64,000 bases of DNA from Mytilus edulis (taxonomy: Eukaryota > Mollusca > Bivalvia > Mytilida > Mytilidae). Of the stretch, positions 12,601 through 22,040 are shown piece after piece. The translations under genes and the position numbers were made by a program. Every line of letters starts with the position of its first letter. Position 1 is the first letter of the stretch. Under the pieces are notes generated by a model. That model was not told the DNA's origin. It saw only the letters and a list, made by a program, of their open reading frames with translations, and searched no databases. Where the stretch lies: NCBI RefSeq assembly GCF_963676685.1, contig NC_092344.1, positions 90,798,749 through 90,862,748 on the forward strand. Direction: 5' to 3'.

Positions 12601-15600
12601 GTAATTGAATATTCATAGAAAATTCATTTTGGTTTACATACTGGTTCCCAGTTATGCTCTCTGTGTTCTATATCGCAGAGACAGAACTTGGGAATGTTAC
12701 CAGTAAATAAACACGTGCATATTGTTTACATTGAAATCTGTGGTAACCTTTCATTCGAGGTAGGGGTTGTTAAGAAAATTAGTGTAAGTTTAAACTCTGA
12801 GAAGTTCAGGGCATATAAACGTTGAAAATATGCCGCACAGCCCTATATTTTGACCTTTGAAAAAAATTGTGGTGCATATGAACTTTCAATTCTAGGATAA
12901 GATTTTTTTCAAAACTTCATAGTAAAAGTGGTACAGTTTTAGCCGTAAAAGGAGTTCCTATGGGAAATTGCATTGTCAATATTTACAGAAATGCAACCTA
13001 GAAGCATTGTTAGCTGTACATGTCTGCCTGGCATGGTTCATCTGACCTTGACCTCATTTTCAAGGTTCATTGGTTTTTGTTTAGCTATCTTGGTTAATGT
13101 TAAGTTTATGTGACAGTTGTATTAAAGCTTAGCTTTATACTTAGGACTATCAACATAATGTCAATGATTAGTATAGAAGGCGAGACATTTCAGCGTGTGC
13201 ACTCTTGTCATTAAAGAGGAAAGCTCTTTTGACTCTATGCTCAATTTTTATACGACCACAAAAATTTTAATTTTTTGGTCGTATATTGCTATCACGTTGG
13301 CGTCGTCATCCTGCGTCGTCGTCGTTGTCGTCGTCGTCCGAATACTTTTAGTTTTCGCACTCTAACTTTAGCAAAAGTGAATAGAAATCAATGAAATTTT
13401 AACACAAGGTTTATGACCACAAAAGGAAGGTTGGGATTGATTTTGGGAGTTTTGGTCCCAACATTTTAGGAATTAGGGGTCAAAAAGGGCCCAAATAAGC
13501 ATTTTCTTGGTTTTCGCACTATAACTTTAGTTTAAGTGAATAGAAATCTATGAAATTTTGACACAAGGTTTATGACCACAAATGGAAGGTTGGGATTGAT
13601 TTTGGGAGATTTGGTTCCAACAGTTTAGGAATTAGGGGCCAAAAAAGGGCCCAAATAAGCATTATTCTTGGTTTTCGCACAATAACTTTAGTATAAGTAA
13701 ATAGAAATCAACAAAATTTTAACACAAGGTTTATGACCACAAAAGGAAGGTTGGGATTGATTTTTGGAGTTGAGGTCACAACAGTTTATGAATTAGGGGC
13801 CAAAAAGGGGCCCAAATAAGCATCATGTTTGTTTTTGCACCATAACTTTAGTATAAGTAAATAGAAATCTATGAAATTTAAACACAAGGTTTATGACCAT
13901 AAAAGGAAGGTTGGGTTTGATTTTGGGAGTTTTGGTCCTAACAGTTTAGGAATAAGGGTCCCAAAGGGTCCAAAATTGAACTTTGTGTGATTTCATCAAA
14001 AATTGAATAATTGGGGTTCTTTGATATGCTGAATCTAACTATGTATGTAGATTCTTAATTTTTGGTCCCGTTTTCAAATTGGTCTACATTAAGGTCCAAA
14101 GGGTCCAAAATTAAACTTAGTTTGATTTAAAAAAAAAATGAATCCTTGGGGTTCTTTGATATGCTGAATTTAAAAATGTACTTAGATTTTTAATTATTGG
14201 CCTAGTTTTCAAGTTGGACCCCCCAAAATTAAACTTTTTTTTTGTTTGATTTCATTAAAAATTGAATAAATGGGTTCTTTGATATGCCAAATCTAACTGT
14301 GTATGTAGATTCTTAATTTTTGGTCCAGTTTTCAAATTGGTCTACATTAAGATCCAAAGGGTCCAAAATTAAACTAAGTTTGATTTTAACAAAAATTAAA
14401 TTCTTGGGCTTATTTGATATGCTTTATCTAAATATGTACTTTGATTTTTGATTATGGGCCCAGTTTTCAAGTTGGTCCAAATCAGGATTCCATATCAAGT
14501 ATTGTGCAATAGCAAGAAATTTTCAATGGCACAGTATTGCACAATAGCAAGAAATATCTAATTGCACAATATTGTGCAATAGCAATTAATTTTCAATTGG
14601 AGTTATCTTTCTTTGTATAGAATAGTAGTTGATAATATATGTTGGAAATTTGCCAGACATGACTATGATGTCATTTTCTATTTTTATTTGCCAATAACTT
14701 TATGTAAATAACTTCATTGGAAATTTGCCAATATAAATTGTTGCTGATGAAGCTTTTTTTCCTTATCTTATCTAAAATGTTTTTAGATAATGTATGTTGG
14801 ACATTTGCCAGACATGACTATGATGTCATTTTCTATTTTTATTTGCCAATAACTTTATGTAAATAACTTCATTGGAAATTTGCCAATATAAAATGTTGCT
14901 GATGAAGTTTTTTTTATTGTTTTATACAATAAACAATGTATATTCACTTTTACTACCAACCAATCTTTACCATTCAGTGATAACAAGCACTTTATTTTAC
15001 ATTTTAATATTTTATGATGTATTTAAAAGAGTAGTTATTGTTGCAAACTCCATTAGAAATTTGAATTGATATGAGTTTTGGAAAAAAGGGAAACGGGGAT
15101 GTGAAAAAAAAGGGGGGGGGGTTAAATTTTTCTCATTTCAGATTTCATAAATAAAAAGAAAATTTCTTCAAACATTTTTTTGAGAGGATTAATATTCAAC
15201 AGCATAGTGAATTACTCAAAGGCAAAAAAAAACTTTTAAGTTCATTAGACCACATTCATTCTGTGTCAGAAACCTATGCTGTGTCAACTATTTAATTTTA
15301 GATTTAAAAAGTTTGAAGAAGAAATCTTTAATTGATTTGTAAAATCTTGACATTTGTTTTGTGTAAAAAAAAAAACATGTAATGTCAAAAATTTGATCAC
15401 AATCCAAATTCAGAGCTGTATCACGCTTGAATGTTTTGTCCATACTTGCCCCAACTGTTCAGGGTTCGACCTCTGCAGTCGTATAAAGCTGCGCCCTGCG
15501 GAGCACCTGGTTTCAGATGTGAAGTTATTGAGCATTTATTATTGTCAATTTTATAATTAAAAGCATTTTTTGTGATAATGCAAGTTGGCGGCTGCAGAAT

Positions 15601-18257
15601 TGTTAGAGATTTTATCATACAACATGTATTACTTTTTAACCGGATTTTTGTGACAAAAATGTCGGTTATTGATTTGGGGATGTACGGCGGGCGGGTGGCA
15701 ATCAAATGTTGTCCATGCATTAACTCATGAACCGTTCAACCAAAGCTTTTAAAATTTTAATTTGTTGTTACTGACAACTAAATGAAGGTCAAGTTCAATA
15801 ATGGCGATTTTGACTTTTACCGTTCAGGAGTTGTGGTTCTTGAAAGATTGAAAAATGGAGTTTCCAGTCGTGTCTGTGCATTTACGCATGAACTGTTCTA
15901 CCAAAGCTTCCCAAATTTTAATATGTTGTTACTGACAACTAAATGAAGGTCAAGTTCAACAATGGCGATTTTGACTTTTACCGTTTTTATGGTTCTTGAA
16001 AGATTGAAAAAAGGAGTTTCCAGTCGTATCCGTGCATTTTTAGGGAGTTACCATAGACATGACAAATTCTCTTGTATTTTAATCTTTGAGTGATACTCAA
16101 GTTCTATATGTGCTCCTTAAAATGGCTGCATGTCTGTCAGATATGATTAACCTGACCTCGTTTCATGGATCAGTGATTAAGGTTCAAGTAAATCAAATCT
16201 ATATCTCAACAAGAATGTGTCCAAAGTACACGGATGCCCCACTCCCACTATCATATTCCATGTTCAATGGACCGTGAAATTGGATAAAAAATATAATTAG
16301 GCATTAAAATTAGAAAGATAATATCATAGGGAACATGTGTACTAAGTTTCAAGTTGATTGGACTTCAACTTCATCAAAAACAACCTTGACCAAAAACTTT
16401 AACCTGAAACATGCACTTTCATTTTCTATGTTCAGTGGACCGTGAAATTGGGGTCAAAAGTTTAATTTGACTTTAAAATTAGAAAGATCATATCATAAGG
16501 AACATGTGTACTAAGTTTCAAGTTGATTGGACTTCAACTTCATCAAAAACTACCTTGACCAAAAACTTTAACCTGAAGCGGGACAGACGGACGAACGAAC
16601 GAACGGACGGACGGACGGACGAACGGACGCACAGACCAGAAAACATAATGCCCCTCTACTATCGTAGGTGGGGCATAAAAACTCAAAGCAATAAATCAGG
16701 TATACAATAATTAGTAAAAGTGTATGGAATAATTGCAAAGTGTACATACCAGCCTGGCCAGTCTCATCTGACCTTGACATCATTTTCATGAATTATTGGT
16801 CAACTATGCATTTTGGTCAAGGTCAATTATATTTGGTGTATGGAAAGATTGTAGGGAGGTTTCGTCTGACCTTGACATCATTTTCATGAATCGTCAAGGT
16901 CAATTATATTTGGTGTATGGAATGATTGTAAAGGATACATGACAATCTGGCAGTGTTCATATAACATTGACCTCATTTGCATGGTTCTTTGGTAAATGTT
17001 TTGGTTTGATCTATTTCTCAGGTACTCTAGAACATGTATTTTTGGTGTATGGAATGATTGTAAGGTGTGCATGTCTATGTCTGTATGGCATGGTTTATCG
17101 AAATGTGACCCCCATTGTAAAACCTACATATTACAAACTTTCAAGATAAGTTCAATCATAAGTAAAGCAGGTGATACATTTCAGTATGTGCATTCTTGTT
17201 CTACATTTGATTTTTTTTGTACCTTTGTTATCTGCTGTCTATTTTTTAAACCCTTTGTGATTTTGTTTTTTGTTTGTTTTACAATTGTGAAAGGAAAGTA
17301 AATGTTATTATATGAGTATGATTGAATGATTGGCCTTATTGCCATTTGTAATACTGGGGCAGATATGATTTCTGTAGCACATAAACAGGTATGTTAAAAA
17401 TGAGCTAAGTGAGCAATAAAACTGACCTTCCCTCAATTTTCATTTTTATGCCCCACCTACGATAGTAGAGGGGCATTATGTTTTCTGGTCTGTGCGTCCG
17501 TTCGTTCGTCCGTCCGTTCGTCTGTCCCGCTTCAGGTTAAAGTTTTTGGTCAAGGTAGTTTTTGATGAAGTTGAAGTCCAATCGACTTCAAACTTAGTAT
17601 ACATGTTCCCTATGATATGATCTTTTTAATTTTAATGCCAAATTAGAGGGTTTACCCCAATTTCATGGTCCACTGAACATAGAAAATGATAGTGCGAGTG
17701 GGGCATTCGTGTACTGGGGACACATTCTTGTTTTTATATATATTTTCGTGAGTATCAAATTTTGTGGATCAAGGAAAACTTGCATTTCCACAGATGTTTT
17801 ATTTTGTGGTTTTACCAATCTCATACAAAACCTAAAGGAATTTGTAATTCTTTGAATCTTTGACACTGTTGTTCACCTGAAATCCACGAAACCCTGCAAA
17901 AATTGGTATCCAATGAATAATAATAAATCCTCATTATTTATCTTTTTTTGATGCATTTTAATATCAAAAAGCAGGTAAGTGTTGTAAAGTTTTATGATCT
18001 TTGACTGTTGACTATTCAAATGTTTCAATAGCTGTTAAAATTTGACCCTAATTATCTTTTTTTTTCAGGTGTCAGGATTTCCATTAAACATGCCATTTAC
18101 AGAAATATCATCCATCACAGAAGAAGTATTTTCTACAGGCGTACATGCCCAGGAGTCAAGTGATGTAGAATTTGCCCTGGCTGTATACATGCATCCTTAC
18201 CCAAACAATGTCCTATCTGTATGGGTGTATGTGGCATCACTCATTAGAATGAGATAG
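442..18257 (+). CDS. CC2D2A: CC2D2A, C-terminal part (eight exons; 5' end outside window)
   Basis: CC2D2A is a coiled-coil and C2-domain protein of the ciliary transition zone, needed for the membrane-gating complex at the cilium base. The window holds the last 360 codons, in exons 442-636, 1043-1132, 1849-1945, 2195-2349, 2836-2958, 3606-3763, 4275-4350 and 18069-18257. All junctions are GT-AG and the phases chain without a break. I recognise the family from ordered blocks: [67 protein letters not shown], and the terminal SGFPLNMPF...[28 protein letters not shown] before TAG. These correspond to the C-terminal transglutaminase/peptidase-like region, regarded as non-enzymatic in this family. 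The end matches the family's usual C-terminus, so the 3' end is complete. An ATTAAA at 18356-18361 is a weak poly(A)-signal candidate. No frame damage is seen, so the gene looks functional. Confidence 0.93.
1043..1132 (+). CDS. CC2D2A: CC2D2A exon
   Basis: There are 30 codons, [13 protein letters not shown]...CDIWSTCD, between tgtattttcag and gtaagt. The frame is phase 0 at both ends. Confidence 0.9.
1404..1690. repeat. Bivalve SINE-like interspersed repeat
   Basis: It lies in the CC2D2A intron. It begins gatgtggtattagtgccaat, followed by an octad-like phrase (gagactactctccatcc), then tataaagggccc and a run of aacgagaaacgagaaac. I recognise it as a very common mussel repeat. A short inverted fragment of the same family lies at about 2744-2806 and explains part of an open frame there. 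Confidence 0.6.
1849..1945 (+). CDS. CC2D2A: CC2D2A exon
   Basis: This 97-nt exon lies between atttccag and gtaagg. It encodes [17 protein letters not shown]...GLKAWIII and ends in phase 1. [15 protein letters not shown] is a strongly conserved family block. Confidence 0.92.
2195..2349 (+). CDS. CC2D2A: CC2D2A exon
   Basis: This 155-nt exon lies between gtattacag and gtaaga. It continues the split Gly codon into [17 protein letters not shown], then [18 protein letters not shown]. It contains the His and Cys positions of the transglutaminase-like fold. Confidence 0.93.
2744..2806 (-). repeat. Inverted fragment of the same SINE-like repeat
   Basis: The sequence tggatggagagttgtctcat, then tagcactcttaccacatctt, is the reverse complement of the start of the repeat at 1410-1460. 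It sits just before the acceptor of the CC2D2A exon at 2836. Confidence 0.6.
2836..2958 (+). CDS. CC2D2A: CC2D2A exon
   Basis: There are 41 codons, [20 protein letters not shown]..., ending LGSIQ, between ttcttttag and gtatga. The frame is phase 0. Confidence 0.9.
3606..3763 (+). CDS. CC2D2A: CC2D2A exon
   Basis: This 158-nt exon runs from ttctcttttag to gtaagt. It encodes [20 protein letters not shown], then [18 protein letters not shown], and ends in phase 2 (split Ile codon). Confidence 0.92.
4275..4350 (+). CDS. CC2D2A: CC2D2A penultimate exon
   Basis: This 76-nt exon lies between tatattacag and gtaagt. It completes the split codon, encodes [20 protein letters not shown] and ends FSSYK. 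The reading frame continues into the last exon 13.7 kb away. Confidence 0.87.
5363..6015 (+). mobile_element. TTAA-type inverted-repeat element, copy 1
   Basis: This 653-bp non-coding element starts GGGTGCAATCAACAG and ends CTGTTTATAGCACCC, an imperfect terminal inverted repeat (TIR). It is followed by TTAA. It contains a full TGACGTCA site near 5389. A near-identical copy starts at 6786. The TTAA flank suggests a piggyBac- or Kolobok-mobilised MITE; no transposase is present. Confidence 0.7.
6786..7433 (+). mobile_element. TTAA-type inverted-repeat element, copy 2 (3' terminus lost)
   Basis: It is nearly identical to 5363-6015 in the same orientation. It is preceded by TTAA (6782-6785) and starts GGGTGCAATCAACAG, but stops at ctgtttatag without the final CACCC. 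The 61-codon open frame inside it is chance. Confidence 0.7.
7972..8290 (+). repeat. Duplicated block with short 'tcaaatcggcacct' repeats
   Basis: A block beginning gaaatggggttcctcctag occurs at 7972 and again at 8178. Each is followed by variants of the 14- to 20-bp phrase tcaaatcggcacctggt, six or more in all. It looks like a partial tandem duplication of an unclassified repeat. Confidence 0.6.
8291..9930. other. CC2D2A intron, no assignable feature
   Basis: AT-rich intronic DNA. No open frame with coding character, no splice-bounded exon and no repeat family I recognise was found here. Confidence 0.5.
10865..11313 (+). mobile_element. 449-bp inverted-repeat element, copy 1 of a flanking pair
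   Basis: It starts GGTTGCACTTTGTAAATA and ends with the near-complement TATTTACAGAAATGCAACC. The left flank is taga and the right flank is tata. By eye it is identical to 12550-12998, which implies recent duplication. It is non-coding. Confidence 0.75.
11314..12549. other. Non-coding 1.23-kb segment between the two 449-bp elements
   Basis: AT-rich sequence with no open frame of note, flanked on both sides by tata. Because the outer duplication encloses it, it appears to have moved with the flanking elements. Confidence 0.5.
12550..12998 (+). mobile_element. 449-bp inverted-repeat element, copy 2 of a flanking pair
   Basis: Same sequence and orientation as 10865-11313. The left flank is tata and the right flank is taga. 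The outer flanks of the pair (taga/taga) match like a target-site duplication, so the whole 2.1-kb block probably entered the 147-bp repeat as one unit. The 1.23 kb between the copies has no coding sequence. Confidence 0.75.
13245..15513 (+). mobile_element. 2-kb (CGT)n repeat family, copy A
   Basis: It begins tttttatacgaccacaaaaa and ends ctgcagtcgtataaagctgc followed by gccctgcggagcacctgg, so TTTATACGAC is inverted near both ends. Inside are a (CGT/GTC)n tract at 13303-13340 and about four degenerate units of roughly 140 bp built around ttatgaccacaaaaggaagg. Shorter units with gggtccaaaattaaac and palindromes such as ATTGCACAATATTGTGCAAT follow. Inverted copies are at 50477-52307 and 61066-62661. 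It has no coding sequence. Confidence 0.75.
15650..16045 (+). repeat. Duplicated short block (about 190 bp period)
   Basis: Two successive copies carry tgttgttactgacaactaaa, tgaaggtcaagttcaa and aatggcgattttgactttta, the first at about 15763 and the second at about 15926. Both end with gagtttccagtcgt. It is an intronic tandem duplication with no coding content. Confidence 0.6.
16209..16679 (+). repeat. CGGA/CGAA-rich bivalve repeat, copy 1
   Basis: It starts acaagaatgtgtccaaagta and holds two units of tttcaagttgattggacttc. It ends in a (ACGGACG/AACGA)n tract and catmatgcccctctac...gtaggtggggcat. An inverted partial copy is at 17446-17735 and another at 49705-49980. The (ACGGACG)n tract creates spurious open frames on both strands. 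Confidence 0.7.
16730..17200 (+). repeat. Degenerate 147-bp-family units
   Basis: At least three units carry tggtgtatggaatgattgta and tgaccttgac(c/a)tca, between the inverted CGGA-rich copies. They belong to the same family as the arrays at 9.9 and 20.4 kb. The open frames here are by-products. Confidence 0.65.
17446..17735 (-). repeat. CGGA/CGAA-rich bivalve repeat, copy 2 (inverted)
   Basis: It is the reverse complement of the end and start of copy 1 (atgccccacctacgatagta ... ggggacacattcttg). Together the two copies can form a stem with about 770 bp between them. Confidence 0.7.
17736..17930. mobile_element. Degenerate 'ccacgaaaattgg' MITE
   Basis: The left end is ttttcgtgagtatcaaattt and the right end is aattggtatccaatgaataa. 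It is a decayed relative of the well-preserved inverted-repeat element at 48396-48603. Confidence 0.5.
18069..18257 (+). CDS. CC2D2A: CC2D2A last coding exon
   Basis: The acceptor is a long T tract ending ttttttttcag at 18068. It has 62 codons plus [17 protein letters not shown], then [20 protein letters not shown] and [21 protein letters not shown]. This is the most conserved part of the family and fixes the 3' end of the gene. Confidence 0.95.
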   Translation: MSGFPLNMPFTEISSITEEVFSTGVHAQESSDVEFALAVYMHPYPNNVLSVWVYVASLIRMR

Positions 18258-20370
18258 CAAGATTTAGAACCTATAGTGATAGTGCTACCAATTACGTTGT
18301 TATTAGTTATAGTATCCGTCCATTCCAGATCTTAGTAAATTCTACATTCTCAGAAATTAAATTATGCATCTGAAATTTCAAATGAACAATAAGTGTTATT
18401 ATGTATATTTATTGATTTTTATTATTTTCATTTGTGAAAGTAACCATTATCAGGGTTTTGACTGTGTAGACATTTCAAGGATTAATTGAAAGAATGCATT
18501 CTTTCACAAATGAATTGTTTTAAGAATATATTTTGGGCAGTCTTCCCCTTCTCCCCTGTCTTTGATTAAATCTGAGTGCCATGATTAAAGATGATAGCAA
18601 AGTTCCTGTAGTTCACAGCCATAGCAATAGACAATACTAAGGTTTAAAACGAAAGTAATATGAGTTATGTCACAAGACAAAAATGTTCATGTGCCCTTGT
18701 TAAGTCATTTGCTGGTCTAAGTGTAATGTTAATGTGTTGTCTATTTATTAATTTTCTTTAAAAATAATTTATTTTTCCCTTGAAACATATTTTGCTAAAA
18801 TGAACTAAATTCTAATCTAACATGAGATTCTGCTAAACCTTAGATTCCAATTAAAGTTTCAAAGCTGGGAATTATCAGATAATGTTTAGTCTAAAACGAT
18901 ACAAGTCTCTAGTGTTATGGTTGAAATGATTGATAATTTTACTGTAAAGGCTTATTTCAGTCATATCAGATATCACAGCCTAATCATTATTATTTAATGC
19001 AGAATTGCATCCTTTAAAAAGGAATATATTGTTGTTTAACTTTTTAATTGGACTACCAGATCAATTACATATCATATAACTATGTTGTTAATACAAACGT
19101 TAGAATATTTATGGATATTACAATAGAGATATGATGATTAATGTTACACATTATTGCATTAATAGAATCATTTATTTCCTTAATGGATAAATGATTGCTT
19201 ATTTAAAAGTACATTTTCCAGATAGATATGAAAACAAAATGGACAGCCAAGATCACCGTCCATAGTTTTTACAATGGATGGAAATGTTTATGCAATGTGT
19301 TTTAATGAATTAGTTTCAGAAAGAATTCACCCAAAAATATTTTACAACAAAATGGATAAGACTGTCACTACTAATAAGAACATTTTTTTTTAAATTTGGA
19401 GTAGAGGGGGAAGGATTTTTTTCCTTTTGTTTTTAAACCACAGATTTTCTTTAAATATATTGCATATTTGTTAGTGAGTAAAGGGAGATGTTGAATATAT
19501 GTCAATTTTTAAACCCCATCAAGTGAGAAGATTAACCCAGAATGTTAAGAGTTACTTTTTATATGTTTTCAAGGGTATCTGTTCCCTTTTGAAGGTTTGA
19601 AACTTGACATTTTTTAAACTTTATTTACTCATAAGTAACATTTAATTGATGGAACAAATTGATTATTTTTTTTCTTAAATTGAAACTTCAAAAAAAAATA
19701 TTCAAGGTTTCAATTTGAATTTGACTTCATTCTATAAATTGATCTGATTTAATTTGAATTGATTAAAGTATAAAAATCTTGTTGAGTTAAAAGCTTAAAA
19801 TTGAAATATTTTAAGTGGCTACAGAATATGACCTATTTTTGATACAGACGTTGAAAGTATGAGAATGTTGTTTTACTTTAGATCATTGGGATCAATGAAG
19901 CCTGTGATATCAATATATTATTTATTTTATTATAATAAATGCTCATTTATTTACTTTTGTTAATTGTTTATTTAATGGATTATCTGTCAGGATTAAGTCT
20001 ATGAAGAAAGTGAACAAAGTCTGTATTACAAAATGTAAATATTGGTTTTAGTTGGGTGAATTGATATATCTTGTAAAACAGAAAGGTCTTGTATCAATTT
20101 TTGATAAGTACACAGTGGTAATTGATGTCTTGTTTGTAATCAATAGCAATTGTTGACCAAAATAGCTTTTTTTATGCCACAAAAAATTTGTGGTTGCAAA
20201 GTATGAAAACATTGGATGTGGTCCGACTGGGTATTCATCAATGACAAGAGTGGGAAAAAACTTCTGGACACAAAAATCAAATGATATCTTAATGTTTGTT
20301 TCCATGTGAAGAAAAAAAATATGATAAGAATGATGTCAGAATGATGTGTTTGGGTTGGATGGTATGTCTC
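18258..20370. other. CC2D2A 3' UTR/downstream, otherwise featureless
   Basis: AT-rich sequence after the CC2D2A stop. An ATTAAA at 18356 and an AATAAA-type motif near 19935 are possible poly(A) signals. I see no exon, repeat family or RNA gene; the short minus frame at 20048-20305 has no coding character. Confidence 0.45.
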
Positions 20371-20375
20371 CTAAT

Positions 20376-22040
20376 TTTTGTCGAGCCTGCAACTTTTGTT
20401 GCAGAAAACTCCACATAGGGATAGTGATCCGGCGGCGGCGGCAGCGGTGTTAGCTCACTTCTTAAAAGCTATATAGAATGAAATTCAAGACAGTGTGGCT
20501 GTGGCCATTGATTGACACATTAAATTCATCCATTGACTGGGACAATTTACGTGAACGTTTGTCTGTAACGACCACTGTTCACGACGTACCTACGATAGAC
20601 ATTTAAACTGTGGGGTTACCAAAGGTTTCTTAACGCCTTTAATTATAAAATAATTCGAAAAAATAATCAGAAATAACCTTTATGTTTTGATTTATATAAT
20701 TGATATAAATCAAAACATCGTGTTATTTCTGATTAATTTTTCGAATTACTTTATTAAGGTGTTGAGAACATTTGGTGACCCCATAGTTTAAGTGTCTTTA
20801 AAAAGTACATAGTGAGCAGTGGTCGTTACATACAAACATTCACCTAAATTGTCCCAGTCAATGGATGAATTTAATGAGTCAATCAATGGCCACAGCCACA
20901 CTGTTTTGAATTTCATTCTATTTTAGAAGGTTGAAGACCTGGATGCTTCATATCTTGTATATAGATGCCTCATGTTACGAAGTTTCCGTCAGTCACATGT
21001 CCATTGGCCTTGACCTCATTTTCATGGTTCAGTGACCACTTGAAAAAAAAGTTCAGATTTTTTGTAATGTTAAATTCTCTCTTACTGTAAGTAATAAGAT
21101 AACTATATTTCGTATGTGCGTACCTTGCAAGGTCCTGATGCCCGTCAGACAGTTTTCACTTGACCTCGACCTCATTTCATGGATCAGTGAACAAGGTTAA
21201 GTTTTGGTGGTCAAGTCCATATCTCAGATACTATAAGCAATAGGTCTAGTATATTCGGTGTATGGAAGGACTGTAAGGTGTACATGTCCAACTGGCAGGT
21301 GTCATCTGACCTTGACCTCATTTTCATGGTTCAGTGGTTATAGTTAAGTTTTTGTGTTTTGGTCTGTTTTTCTCATACTTTATGCAATAGGTTTACTATA
21401 TTTGTTGTATGGAATGATTGTAAGGTGTACATGTCTAGCGGGCAGATGTCATCTGACCTTGACCTCATTTTCATGGTTCAGTGGTTATAGTTAAGTTTTT
21501 GTGTTTTGGTCTATTTTTCTCATACTTTATGCTATAGGTTTACTATATTTGTTGTATGGAATGATTGTAAGGTGTACATGTCTAGCGGGCAGATATCATC
21601 TGACCTTGACATCATTTTCATGGTTCAGTGGGCAAAGTTAAGTTTTTGAGTTTTGGTCTTTTTATCTAATACTATATGTCATAGGTCAACTATATTTGGT
21701 GTATGGAAATATTTTATGATCTATATGTCAGTCGTGCAGGTTTTATTTGACCTTGACCTGGTTTTCACAGTTCATTGCTCAGTGTTAAGTTTTTGTGTTT
21801 TGGTCTATTTTCTTAAACTATTAGCAATAGGCTCAACTATATTTGTCATGTTTGTTGTATGGAAGCATTGTTAGCTGTACATGTCTGCCTGGCATATGGT
21901 TCAACTGACCTTGACCTCATTTTCATAATTCATGTTAAGTTTATGTGACAGTAGTAATAAAGCTTTATATTTAGGAGTATCAACATAATAGCAATGATTA
22001 GTAAAGAAGGTGAGACATTTCAGTGTGTACACTCTTGTTT
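20376..22040 (+). mobile_element. 147-bp tandem-repeat element, copy 2 (contains a foldback insertion)
   Basis: It has the same leader as the copy at 9946: a gtcgagcctgcaacttttgt hairpin and a shorter (CGG)n tract. The 147-bp units start at 21237, 21384, 21531, 21678 and 21824, with spacings of 147, 147, 147 and 146. Each contains TGACCTTGACCT(C)A. It ends with agacatttcagtgtgtacac. A foldback element is inserted at 20474-20920. Confidence 0.75.
20474..20920. mobile_element. Foldback (long inverted-repeat) element
   Basis: It is about 447 bp and almost entirely palindromic: tagaatgaaattcaagacag at the left is mirrored by ctgttttgaatttcattcta at the right, with the centre near 20700 (tttgatttatataattgata). 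The left and right halves complement each other with scattered mismatches. It interrupts the leader of the 147-bp element, whose uninterrupted form is seen at 10070. Confidence 0.75.

Larger units (their letters stand above)
9946..13225 (+). mobile_element. 147-bp tandem-repeat element with hairpin leader (interrupted)
   Basis: It opens with a hairpin at 9951-9986 (gtcgagc / ctgcaac ... gttgcag / gctcgac). A (CGG/GCG)n tract follows at 10001-10049, then 147-bp tandem units with starts near 10393, 10541, 10688 and 10835. Each unit carries gtatggaatgattgtaagg-like and TGACCTTGACCTCA phrases. It ends with gagacatttcagcgtgtgca at about 13180-13200. A 2.1-kb insertion (10865-12998) splits the last unit. 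A second copy is at 20376-22040. It is non-coding; the poly-Ala open frame at its start is the (GCG)n tract. A Helitron-like origin is possible but I see no clear CTRR end. Confidence 0.65.

Noticed and set aside
10865-12998. Ordinary LTR retrotransposon made of the two 449-bp repeats
   Set aside because: The ends are not TG...CA at the duplication borders, the repeats have inverted ends of their own, and no primer-binding site or coding interior was seen; kept only as an alternative.
16504-16789. Frames over the (ACGGACG)n tract giving [18 protein letters not shown] peptides
   Set aside because: They are simple-sequence translations within a dispersed repeat that has inverted copies elsewhere.
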